Source: WAPX01 sp964622075 | Lineage (GTDB): Archaea; Halobacteriota; Archaeoglobi; Archaeoglobales; Archaeoglobaceae | Reading direction: 5' to 3' | DNA length: 64,000 nucleotides | Assembly: GCA_964622075.1 (NCBI GenBank) | Contig: CAZUMR010000062.1 | Coordinates: 7,804 to 71,803, forward strand | Shown: one piece after another, positions 7,807-15,743 of the stretch | Numbering within the stretch: the first letter of the stretch is position 1 | Layout: every line of letters starts with the position of its first letter | Notes under the pieces: generated by a model | The model's database searches: none | Told to the model about the DNA's origin: nothing | The model's input: only the letters and a program-made list of their open reading frames with translations | Translations under genes and position numbers: made by a program

Positions 7807-8529
7807 ATGAGCTTTCCGGAGCTTGAGTTTGGTTGTCTCAGGAAGAAGCCCGATGTGAGGATGCTGGTGGATTTAAAGCCTGTCCTCTTAGAACCGGACA
7901 GGATTGGAGAAAACATTCCGGCTTACTTTATGTACAGAGATTTATATGAAAATGAAGATGATAGAAAGAAAATAATTGAAAGAGGTCTCAGGTATGATAT
8001 AACAGTAATTCCTCCGGCCAAGGTGGGCAGGGAGTACATCAAAACTTTCGGGCATTACCATCCAGAGGCAAAAAACGATATGAGCTACACTGAAATTTAC
8101 GAGGTTCTGGAAGGTGAGGCTGTATATCTTCTTCAGAAAAGAGGTGGAGAGGATAACGTAATTGAAGACGTTATTGCCGTTTACGCGAAGGAAGGCGATA
8201 AGGTTGTAATTCCACCAAATTACGGGCACGTAACAATAAATCCATCTGAAAAAACTCTGAAAATGGCTAACTGGGTTTGCAGGAATTTTTCTTCAATATA
8301 CGAACCTTACGAAAAGCTCAGGGGGGCGTGCTATTATCTGACAGACAGGGGATGGGTGAAAAATGAGAATTACAGATGCCCGGAACTGAAGAAAGTAAAA
8401 GCCAGAATTCCTGACTGGCTTGGATTGTCAAGAAAGGAAAACATGTACAGTCTTGTTGAAGATCTGGACAGGCTTGATTTTCTTAAAGATCCTGAACTCG
8501 TTGAATATGATGTGTTCGAGGACATTTAA
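7807..8529 (+). CDS. pgiA: cupin-type glucose-6-phosphate isomerase
   Basis: Metal-dependent phosphoglucose isomerase of the archaeal cupin type (glucose 6-phosphate to fructose 6-phosphate). The cupin metal motif is visible as GHYHP followed by EIYEVLEGEAVYLLQ, and a second His occurs in PPNYGHVTINPS. At 240 residues it is about 50 longer than the well-known Pyrococcus enzyme; the extra part is a C-terminal Lys/Glu-rich helical extension. It is transcribed singly, with no Shine-Dalgarno-like site before the ATG. Confidence 0.88.
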   Translation: MSFPELEFGCLRKKPDVRMLVDLKPVLLEPDRIGENIPAYFMYRDLYENEDDRKKIIERGLRYDITVIPPAKVGREYIKTFGHYHPEAKNDMSYTEIYEVLEGEAVYLLQKRGGEDNVIEDVIAVYAKEGDKVVIPPNYGHVTINPSEKTLKMANWVCRNFSSIYEPYEKLRGACYYLTDRGWVKNENYRCPELKKVKARIPDWLGLSRKENMYSLVEDLDRLDFLKDPELVEYDVFEDI

Positions 8530-8669
8530 TTTTTATTTTATTTTAAAAATTTAATGCTTAAAATTTAAGCTACCATTATTTTAAAGTGCCAGATTAGCCT
8601 GCCAGAGTCTGCCAGATTAAAACCAGAAAAATCGGAAAGGGTAAAATCCATGAGCTCTGCTGTTCTGTT

Positions 8670-10073
8670 ATGTGCGGAATGTGTGGAGATCCCGTTCACC
8701 CAATAGACTACAGGTATGGCACGGATGAGATGAAGTCCATCTGGAGTGAGAGATCAAAAATTCTCAGAATGGTTGATGTGGAAGTTGCTCTCCTCAAAGC
8801 TCTCGCAAAGAGAGGTTATCTCAGTGAGGAGGAAGTAAAGAAAGCTGAAGAAGTAGCAAAAAACGTAACTCCTGAGAGGGTAAAGGAGATAGAGGCTGAA
8901 ATCAGGCATGACGTAATGGCTCTCGTTAAGGCACTGTCCGAGCAGGTTGAAAAGGTGAGCAGAGAAGCTGCGAGGTGGATTCACTTTGGGGCAACATCCA
9001 ACGATATAATTGATACAGCAACTGCTACACAGCTGAGGGATTCTGTTGCCATAATTGAAAGAAAGCTCGTAGAGCTTGCAAAGATACTCGTTGATAAGGC
9101 TGAGAAGTACAGAAAAACTGTCTGTCTCGGCAGAACCCACGGTCAGGCAGCACTTCCAACGACCTACGGGTTCAGGTTTGCTCTGTGGGCAGCGGAGATT
9201 GCAAGGCACATTGAGAGGCTGGAAGAGCTGAAACCAAGGTTGCTTGTCGGACAGTTAAGCGGTGCAGTTGGAACTCAGGCAGCTTTTGGAGACGATGGTG
9301 TGGAAATCGAGAAGGACGTCATGGAAATTCTCGGCCTGAGACCGGCTATAATTTCGTCGCAGATAATCCCAAGGGATCACTACTGCGAGTATTTATCCTA
9401 TCTTGCGAACGTTTCGGCAACTCTTGAAAAGATAGCGACCAACATCAGAATCCTGCAGAGAGCAGAAGTGGCGGAACTGATGGAGGGCTTTGGAAAAAAG
9501 CAGGTAGGAAGTTCTACCATGCCGCATAAGAGAAATCCAATAGATTGCGAAAATGTCTGCGGTCTTGCAAGAGTAATCAGAGGATTTGACGAACCTCAGA
9601 GGCAGAGTTCCATACTCTGGGAGGAGAGAGATCTTACAAACTCCTCTGCTGAGAGGATAACTCTCGTTGAAAGCACCGTTTTACTTGACCACATACTGAC
9701 AAAGATGATAGGTGTGATGGAGAGACTTGAGGTTAACGAGGAGAACGCAAGGAAAAATCTTGAAAGGCTGGGTGGCATAAATCTGAGTGAAGCTGTGATG
9801 ATAGAACTGACCAGAAGAGGTCTGGGAAGGCAGGAAGCTCATGAACTCGTCAGAAACGCTGCTATGAGGTGTTACGAAACAGGCAAGTCTTTTGCTGAGT
9901 GTCTTATCGAGGATGATAAAATATCAAAAGTTTTATCTCATGATGATGTAACAAGATTGCTGAAGCCTGAGAACTACCTCGGTACTGTGGAAAAGAAAAT
10001 TGAAAACGTCAGGAGTTACGTGATGGGTGTTGTGGAAAAAGCGTTGAACAGCTTGAACAATCAGAAAGTGTAA
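8670..10073 (+). CDS. purB: adenylosuccinate lyase
   Basis: PurB of the fumarase/aspartase superfamily acts twice in purine synthesis, cleaving SAICAR and adenylosuccinate to release fumarate. Superfamily signature GSSTMPHKRNP is present (around residue 280), as are the substrate segments HFGATSNDIIDTA (about 108-120) and GRTHGQAALPTTYG (about 153-166). The protein has 467 residues, slightly longer than usual; the first nine (MCGMCGDPV) are atypical and the true start may be the second ATG at 8679. The spacer before it contains short repeats of TGCCAGA. Confidence 0.93.
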   Translation: MCGMCGDPVHPIDYRYGTDEMKSIWSERSKILRMVDVEVALLKALAKRGYLSEEEVKKAEEVAKNVTPERVKEIEAEIRHDVMALVKALSEQVEKVSREAARWIHFGATSNDIIDTATATQLRDSVAIIERKLVELAKILVDKAEKYRKTVCLGRTHGQAALPTTYGFRFALWAAEIARHIERLEELKPRLLVGQLSGAVGTQAAFGDDGVEIEKDVMEILGLRPAIISSQIIPRDHYCEYLSYLANVSATLEKIATNIRILQRAEVAELMEGFGKKQVGSSTMPHKRNPIDCENVCGLARVIRGFDEPQRQSSILWEERDLTNSSAERITLVESTVLLDHILTKMIGVMERLEVNEENARKNLERLGGINLSEAVMIELTRRGLGRQEAHELVRNAAMRCYETGKSFAECLIEDDKISKVLSHDDVTRLLKPENYLGTVEKKIENVRSYVMGVVEKALNSLNNQKV

Positions 10074-10160
10074 AAGTGTTTAACGTTGAAATCTTTAACA
10101 TCATTATTATGAGTAAAGTTTAAATACTCGTCGAATATAACTTAAAAGTGGTGATGCGAT

Positions 10161-10352
10161 ATGGTAAAGATAGTTCACGCACAGACGGTCCTCCCTGAGC
10201 ACGTGCTTGAGGAGCTGAAAAAGAAGACGGGAGAAAGTGCGACGAAGGACGCTATAGCAAAGGCTGTGGAACACTACCTCGTATGCCCGTACACTCACGA
10301 AGAGCCTTTAGAAAAGAAGCTTGAAGAAGTAATCAAGAGGAAGAGGAGGTAG
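10161..10352 (+). CDS. small conserved archaeal protein, RHH-like
   Basis: Protein of 63 residues with a good ribosome site (GGTGATG). The stretch TVLPEHVLEELKKKTGES and the following helix KDAIAKAVEHYL resemble a ribbon-helix-helix fold, though no DNA-binding strand is certain; the tail is strongly basic (EEVIKRKRR). I recall similar short proteins in other Archaeoglobales and methanogens but cannot name a function. Confidence 0.65.
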   Translation: MVKIVHAQTVLPEHVLEELKKKTGESATKDAIAKAVEHYLVCPYTHEEPLEKKLEEVIKRKRR

Positions 10353-10442
10353 CGGAGGTAACGAAAGTTTTTCTTTTTTAACCTGATATTACTTACCGTA
10401 ATATTTTAGCTTGGAAATATTTAAATACTGTTTTACACGCCC

Positions 10443-11939
10443 TTGGATGTGAAAGGCAAGTCTGGAGTTAAAAGCGTAGCTGAAATTAACGAAAAAATCA
10501 GAGAAGGTAACGTTTGTGTTGTTACGGCAGAAGAAATGAAAGAAATAGTTGAAGAGCTGGGAGCTGAAAGGGCTGCCAGAGAAGTTGACGTTGTTACGAC
10601 CGGAACTTTTGGAGCGATGTGCTCTACCGGAGTTTTTCTGAATTTTGGTCATTCAGACCCGCCAATCAGGATGCAGAGAGTCTGGCTTAATGACGTTGAG
10701 GCTTACACCGGCATAGCTGCAGTTGACGCTTACCTCGGAGCAACCCAGCAGTCTGAGAAAAGTCAGGAGTACGGCGGAGCTCACGTGATACAGGGGCTGG
10801 TCAGGGGAGAGGAAGTGGAGCTGAAGGCAACCTCAAGGGGAACTGACTGCTATCCGGAGAAGGAAGTTAATACTACCATCACGATAGATGACTTGAATTT
10901 TGCAGAAATGGTAAATCCAAGAAATGCTTACCAGAGATATAACGCTGCGACAAACTCCTCTAACAGGGTTCTGAGAACTTACATGGGGACTTTGCTTCCA
11001 AACTTCGGAAACGTCAGCTTTGCTGGGTGTGGTGAAATTTCTCCCCTGATAAACGACCCTGAGTTCAGGACAATTGGAATCGGGACGAGAATATTCCTGT
11101 GCGGGGCTAAAGGGTACATTATAGGGCACGGAACACAGCACTGCCCGGGATACGCAACCCTGATGGTAAAGGCACCACTAAAGCAGATGAGTCCCGAATT
11201 TATGAGAGCGGCATACATGCCGGGTTATGGAGTCACAATGTTTGTGGGACTTGGAATTCCGATACCCGTTCTTGATGCAGATATGGCAGAAAAGCTGGCT
11301 GTGAGGGATGAGGAGATAAAAACGAAGATAATAGATTTTGGCGTTCAGAGGAGAGATAGACCGGTCGTCAGGGAAGTTACATATGCTGAACTGAAAAGCG
11401 GAAGGGTTGAGATAAACGGAGAGGAGGTCAGAGTTTCACCGCTATCAAGCGTTTATATGGCAAGAAAGATTATGGATGAACTGAAAGACAGAATACTGAA
11501 GGGAGAGTTCTTACTTTCAGAGCCTGTGGAGAGGCTGAAAGAAGGAGAGCCGATGAAACCTTTGAGAGTTGTTACAAGGCTCGTGAAGAGCGTTATGAAC
11601 GAAGCCATTACCGTACATCCGGAAACGGACGTCAGGAGTGCGGCCAGGCTGATGATAGAAAAAGGTCTGAACCACCTGCCAGTTGTCGATGAAAGGGGAG
11701 TTCTTGTCGGAATAATCACCTCGTGGGATGTGGCAAAGGCTGTGGCCTCTGGTAAGACTGGAAAGGTCGGTGAAATCATGACAAAGAGGGTTATTACTAC
11801 GCATCCGAACGATGCAGTTGAGGTTGCTGCAAGAAAGATGGAGGCCCATGACATTTCGGCATTACCAGTTGTCGATGAGAATGGCAGAGTTCTTGGCATA
11901 GTTACGAGCGAGGATCTCAGCAAACTCCTTGCGAGGTGA
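10443..11939 (+). CDS. L-aspartate semialdehyde sulfurtransferase (DUF39-CBS), homocysteine biosynthesis
   Basis: Large subunit of the anaerobic homocysteine route studied in Methanosarcina (MA1821 family), which puts sulfide-derived sulfur on aspartate semialdehyde. Residues 1 to about 365 form the DUF39 domain, with the conserved segment VVTTGTFGAMCSTGVF holding the candidate catalytic Cys, and SFAGCGEISPL further on. Two CBS domains (about 380-498, each containing LPVVDE) probably sense a nucleotide or SAM. TTG 10443 or GTG 10449 is the start; both lie about 25 nt after the TATA element ATATTTAAATAC (10417-10428), so the mRNA appears leaderless. First gene of a three-gene homocysteine cluster. 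Confidence 0.9.
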   Translation: MDVKGKSGVKSVAEINEKIREGNVCVVTAEEMKEIVEELGAERAAREVDVVTTGTFGAMCSTGVFLNFGHSDPPIRMQRVWLNDVEAYTGIAAVDAYLGATQQSEKSQEYGGAHVIQGLVRGEEVELKATSRGTDCYPEKEVNTTITIDDLNFAEMVNPRNAYQRYNAATNSSNRVLRTYMGTLLPNFGNVSFAGCGEISPLINDPEFRTIGIGTRIFLCGAKGYIIGHGTQHCPGYATLMVKAPLKQMSPEFMRAAYMPGYGVTMFVGLGIPIPVLDADMAEKLAVRDEEIKTKIIDFGVQRRDRPVVREVTYAELKSGRVEINGEEVRVSPLSSVYMARKIMDELKDRILKGEFLLSEPVERLKEGEPMKPLRVVTRLVKSVMNEAITVHPETDVRSAARLMIEKGLNHLPVVDERGVLVGIITSWDVAKAVASGKTGKVGEIMTKRVITTHPNDAVEVAARKMEAHDISALPVVDENGRVLGIVTSEDLSKLLAR

Positions 11940-11943
11940 TCGG

Positions 11944-12324
11944 ATGCTTTTCAAACTCAAGTTCGATTCGAAGGCTGTAAAGAAGCCTGTTATCTCCATG
12001 GTTACCCTGAAAACTTCCGCTCTCATCAACATAATACGGGCTGAGGTCGGGCCAAGGAGGGGAGAACTGATAGTCGAGGTTGAGGACAGTCTAGCTGATG
12101 AGGTGGAAAACTCTTTTAGAGAACTTGGAGTGGATGTCTGCAGACTGAAGAAGAAAGTTGAGAGAAGTGATGAGTGTGTTCACTGCGGAGCTTGCCTGAG
12201 CATATGCCCGGTAGAGGCGATAGTCATTGGCGAGAGAGGGGAAATAGTGTTCCTCGATAACTGCGTGCTTTGCGGCAATTGCGTTGGCGTATGCCCGGTC
12301 AAAGCTCTTAGTCTGCCCGTTTAG
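11944..12324 (+). CDS. NIL domain/2x[4Fe-4S] ferredoxin, homocysteine biosynthesis partner
   Basis: Partner of the preceding sulfurtransferase (MA1822 family). It supplies electrons needed to reduce the sulfur bound to the enzyme. Residues 1 to about 75 form a NIL (ACT-like) domain; the rest has two four-Cys clusters, CVHCGACLSICP and CVLCGNCVGVCP. Length 126 residues. The ATG at 11944 with GAGGTGAT before it is preferred over an upstream TTG; the gene begins 4 nt after the previous stop, so translation is coupled. Confidence 0.92.
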   Translation: MLFKLKFDSKAVKKPVISMVTLKTSALINIIRAEVGPRRGELIVEVEDSLADEVENSFRELGVDVCRLKKKVERSDECVHCGACLSICPVEAIVIGERGEIVFLDNCVLCGNCVGVCPVKALSLPV

Positions 12325-12397
12325 TGACAGATACTTTCAGTTCAGTGATCGGTTCAGTGAAGTGATAGAGAAGCGAGAGGGAAGTGATGGGAAAGTG

Positions 12398-12415
12398 ATA
12401 GGCTAAATAGGCTAA
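12398..12415. repeat. 9-bp perfect tandem duplication
   Basis: ATAGGCTAA occurs twice head to tail directly before the UPF0280 start codon. The same spacer (12325-12417) also has several GTGAT-containing near-repeats. Confidence 0.85.
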
Positions 12416-12417
12416 AC

Positions 12418-13134
12418 ATGCCCTTCAGGAGATTTCGTTTCAGGCACATGCAGACTTCCGTAACGGTTCTGGCTGAGAGTGAGCAATCTTACAATCTCGT
12501 CGTAAAGAACATCCTTGAAGCAAGGAATCAGGTGGAAAGGGCAATAGCAGAGGAGCCCCTTTTTTACTCAAGTCTCGAACCTCTCCCGGAGGACATGTGG
12601 CCAGAGCTTGAAGTGCCGAGGAGAATGTGCGAAGCATCAGAACTTGCTGGAGTCGGGCCTATGGCTGCTGTAGCAGGTGGAATAGCTCAGTATGCTGTTG
12701 AAAGGGTAAAAGAGCTGGTGGTAATAGATAACGGAGGAGACATCGTTATGAGAAACGACAGACTGATTGCGGGCATATTTCCTTCAAACTTTGGAGTCAA
12801 ACTTGAGTTTCAGAGGCCGGAAATTTACTCCGTATGCACGTCGAGTGGTAGATACGGTCATTCCATCAGCTTCGGTGACTGCGACGCATCGGTGGTTCTT
12901 GCCAAGGATGGATTTGTGGCAGATGCTTTTGCTACAGCTCTTGGAAACGAAATAAAGCCCGGATTTGGAAGAGAGGAAATAGAGAATGCTCTTAAAGACT
13001 TCTGGAAAAGGGCGAAAAAGTACGTTGATGGAATTGTGGTCATTAAAGACGGTTACGTTGGAGTAGCAGGGAGAGTTGAGCTTGTTAAAGCAAACTTTGA
13101 CGAGAGGCTGATCACGAAGTGGTCGCTGTTCTAG
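12418..13134 (+). CDS. UPF0280 (COG2122) protein linked to homocysteine synthesis
   Basis: Protein of 238 residues of the UPF0280 family, with the ApbE-like segments GPMAAVAGGIAQYAVE and DNGGDIVMRND. COG2122 proteins co-occur with the DUF39 and NIL-ferredoxin proteins and were implicated with them in homocysteine formation in anaerobic archaea. Its position as third gene of the cluster supports this; the biochemical role is not established. The likely start is the ATG at 12418, shortly after the tandem TAGGCTAAA repeats. Confidence 0.82.
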   Translation: MPFRRFRFRHMQTSVTVLAESEQSYNLVVKNILEARNQVERAIAEEPLFYSSLEPLPEDMWPELEVPRRMCEASELAGVGPMAAVAGGIAQYAVERVKELVVIDNGGDIVMRNDRLIAGIFPSNFGVKLEFQRPEIYSVCTSSGRYGHSISFGDCDASVVLAKDGFVADAFATALGNEIKPGFGREEIENALKDFWKRAKKYVDGIVVIKDGYVGVAGRVELVKANFDERLITKWSLF

Positions 13135-13985
13135 ACTTCTGGCTGTTCGGAATAGCAGCACTCTTTAGCATGCATCAGGTTTCGGTGAGAATAGGTACAA
13201 TCAGAGCTGACACTCTTTCAGGCACTCTGATCAGCATAGCCACAACGGCCATTCTGTTTTCAGCACTTGCAGCACTGTTTTCCGGCATGCACTTTAATTC
13301 TGAATTTCTGATGCTTATGATAACTGCAGGCCTCATTCACTTCTTTCTTGCGAGAACAGTCTTTTACCAGTGTATAAGCAGGCTTGGAGCTAACGTGGCT
13401 GCAACCCTCGCTACTACGAGGATATTTTTTGCAGCCGTGCTTGGATACTTTTTACTTGGTGAGAGTGTTGGATACAAACTTGCCATTGCTGCCATTCTTG
13501 TTTTTGCGGGAGTTTTTGTCCTCACATTTCACGTCGTTTCTGATGGCTACGGTATAGCACTTGGTCTGCTTACCGGATTCCTCACAGCACTTGCTTCAGT
13601 TTTTGCAAGGAAAGGTATGGAGCTTTTTCCGGGAATTGGCAGTGCAATCGCCGGAACAGCTCTTGGTTATCTCTCTTCATTGCTTCTGTTTTTCGTTTTT
13701 TATTCGCTGATAATGCACAGGAAATTGGAATTTTCCCGGTCTTTTCTCCCGTTTGTTGCTGGAGGAATCTTCGTCGGTTTTGGACACCTGCTGAGATACA
13801 TAGCACTGGCATACTACCCTGTCTGCTTCGTTGAAACTTTTGTCAGCATGTACCCTCTGTTCACATACTCTCTATCAGGCGTGCTGATAAAAAATGTGGA
13901 AGTTTTTAACATGAGGTTCTTTGTTTCAGCCTTTCTTATCCTTCTTGGAGCGGCAATTCTACTCTCTATGCCCGTAAAGCTTTGA
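13119..13985 (+). CDS. EamA/DMT-family transporter
   Basis: Integral membrane protein of about 288 residues with roughly ten hydrophobic segments in two similar halves, as in drug/metabolite transporters. The GTG at 13119 overlaps the end of the UPF0280 gene by 16 nt, so it belongs to the homocysteine operon; a start at Met 13170 is also possible. Export or uptake of a sulfur amino acid could be guessed from context only. The tail overlaps the convergent protease gene by 27 bp. Confidence 0.75.
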   Translation: MVAVLDFWLFGIAALFSMHQVSVRIGTIRADTLSGTLISIATTAILFSALAALFSGMHFNSEFLMLMITAGLIHFFLARTVFYQCISRLGANVAATLATTRIFFAAVLGYFLLGESVGYKLAIAAILVFAGVFVLTFHVVSDGYGIALGLLTGFLTALASVFARKGMELFPGIGSAIAGTALGYLSSLLLFFVFYSLIMHRKLEFSRSFLPFVAGGIFVGFGHLLRYIALAYYPVCFVETFVSMYPLFTYSLSGVLIKNVEVFNMRFFVSAFLILLGAAILLSMPVKL

Positions 13986-15053
13986 GTAATTCTCTATAAC
14001 CTCAACAATTTCCGTGACCCTCATTATGTCACTCCTTGTGACTATCCCGATAACTCTGCCACTTTCATCAACAACAGGTATTCTTCCTATACCTTTTTCC
14101 GTCATTATCTTCAAAATTTTATCAGCACTTGCATCAGGAGTTGTAACGACAACGTTTCTTGTCATGACATCCTCTACCCTCTCTCCCGGCTTCTCTATCA
14201 GGTCTTTCAGAGTTACTATTCCAAGAATCCTCCCGTACTCATCAACAACAGGATAACCAAGGTGCTTGTACTTCAGCATGAGCTCAAGCACCTCATCCTT
14301 TGGCGTATCGGGAGTAACGCAGATGGGATTTGGAGTCATGATGTCTGCAATTTTGAACCTGCTGAGCATGCCCTCAAGCGTTACGTGCCTCTCCTCCTCT
14401 CCAGCTCCCAGGTAAACGAACAGTGCGATCAGTATCAGCCAGACGTTTCCTCCAATCAATCCGAAAACAGCCATGGCAATCGCCATGAACCTTCCAACCT
14501 CTGCAGCCGCTCTTGTTGCCTTTACGTACCCCATTTTCTGTGCGAGAAAACTTCTGAGAACTCTGCCTCCATCCATAGGGAAGGCGGGTATGAGGTTGAA
14601 TGCACCGAGTATCGCATTGAAGTACCACATTATAAAGAAGAATCTCTGCAGAGGATCTGCTGATACTGCCATCAGCAGATAGCTCAAAAACGCAAGGAAA
14701 AAGCTACCAGCTGGCCCGGCTATTGCCATTATGAACTCTTTTCTTGGCTCTTTCGGTATCTCGTCTATTAACGAAACTCCTCCAAAAATAAACAGGACTA
14801 TTCCCCTTACTTTTGAACCGAACTTTATTGCGAAGTAGGAGTGACATAGCTCGTGGAAGAGTATGCATGCGAAGAAGACGATCGTCGTAATAACAGCCAT
14901 TACAAGCCTCAAATCTGGAGGAAAATCGGCGTAGCCGTATGGAGGAGGCATTACATAGAAGGCGTATATCAGGAATGCAAGTATGAATATCAGGCTGAAG
15001 TGCACCTTCACGTCTATTCCGGCAATTCTGCAGATCCTGAAAGACTGGCTCAT
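13959..15053 (-). CDS. site-2 protease (M50) with C-terminal CBS pair
   Basis: Intramembrane zinc protease of 364 residues. HELCH at residues 67-71 gives two zinc ligands and the catalytic Glu; NLIPAFPMDGGR at 153-164 gives the third ligand Asp. About six membrane segments fill residues 15-215. Two CBS domains (about 235-355) form a likely adenosine-nucleotide sensor, the same layout as Methanocaldococcus MJ0392. The substrate is unknown; cleaving membrane-bound regulators is the family role. Confidence 0.92.
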   Translation of the reverse strand: MSQSFRICRIAGIDVKVHFSLIFILAFLIYAFYVMPPPYGYADFPPDLRLVMAVITTIVFFACILFHELCHSYFAIKFGSKVRGIVLFIFGGVSLIDEIPKEPRKEFIMAIAGPAGSFFLAFLSYLLMAVSADPLQRFFFIMWYFNAILGAFNLIPAFPMDGGRVLRSFLAQKMGYVKATRAAAEVGRFMAIAMAVFGLIGGNVWLILIALFVYLGAGEEERHVTLEGMLSRFKIADIMTPNPICVTPDTPKDEVLELMLKYKHLGYPVVDEYGRILGIVTLKDLIEKPGERVEDVMTRNVVVTTPDASADKILKIMTEKGIGRIPVVDESGRVIGIVTRSDIMRVTEIVEVIENYSKLYGHRE

Positions 15054-15104
15054 AAGCTGGATACAAAAGCCAAAGATTTAAAGTTTATCTGGGTTAGTTA
15101 TCCC

Positions 15105-15680
15105 GTGCACGTCTTTCCAGAAGACATGTGGCATTTGCTCGAAAGTGAGGAAAGAAAGAAGAGGGAGCCGGCTGAAAGACTGGCAGAAATCATTAAAGAG
15201 AGAATCAGAAGAAGAAAAGTTGCCTTTGATATTGGGGCTGGGACAGGTTACTTTACAGTCCAGCTATCAAAACTATTCGAAAAAGTTTACGCTGTTGAGA
15301 GGAGTGAAAAGCTTGCGAGGATACTTGCCTCAAAGGCATCGAAGACTTCGGAAGCCTCAAAGACCTCGAAGGGTTTGAAAAACATCGGAATAATAGTCTC
15401 CGAGAAACCACCGGAGATAGATTTTGATGTTGATCTCGTTCTTTTTGCCGACTCCCTGCATGAGATATCATGCAAAAAGGAGTATGTAGAGTGGTGCTGC
15501 AGCAGAAGCAAGTACGTTCTGATTGTGGACTGGAAAAAGGGAGTCTGCCAGAATGCCGGACCACCAGACTCTCACAGAATTGGAGAGGATGATGTAGCAG
15601 AGCTTTTCAGCTGCTACAAATTTGAGAAATTTGACATCTATCCCTGCCACTACGTTTTACTTGGTGTAAGGCAGAAATGA
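15105..15680 (+). CDS. class I SAM-dependent methyltransferase
   Basis: Small methyltransferase of about 191 residues. The SAM motif VAFDIGAGTGYFTVQLSK is followed by the acidic end of strand 2 (VYAVERS) and a motif IV region DLVLFADSLHEI. The reading frame is open far upstream, but that part is antisense to the M50 gene; GTG 15105 fits best because TTTAAAG (about 15077) lies 28 nt before it, giving a leaderless mRNA. ATG 15126 is an alternative. A Lys/Ser-rich insertion at about residues 71-88 comes from an imperfect duplication at the DNA level. Substrate unknown. Confidence 0.75.
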   Translation: MHVFPEDMWHLLESEERKKREPAERLAEIIKERIRRRKVAFDIGAGTGYFTVQLSKLFEKVYAVERSEKLARILASKASKTSEASKTSKGLKNIGIIVSEKPPEIDFDVDLVLFADSLHEISCKKEYVEWCCSRSKYVLIVDWKKGVCQNAGPPDSHRIGEDDVAELFSCYKFEKFDIYPCHYVLLGVRQK

Positions 15681-15743
15681 TGTGACACTGAATAACAAAA
15701 AACTGCGGAAAAAACTAAAAAGTTTGAGGGTTCGACATCCGCT

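Noticed and set aside
14853..15104. N-terminal extension of the methyltransferase frame
   Set aside because: It is antisense to the M50 protease 5' end; the TATA element at about 15077 places the start downstream.
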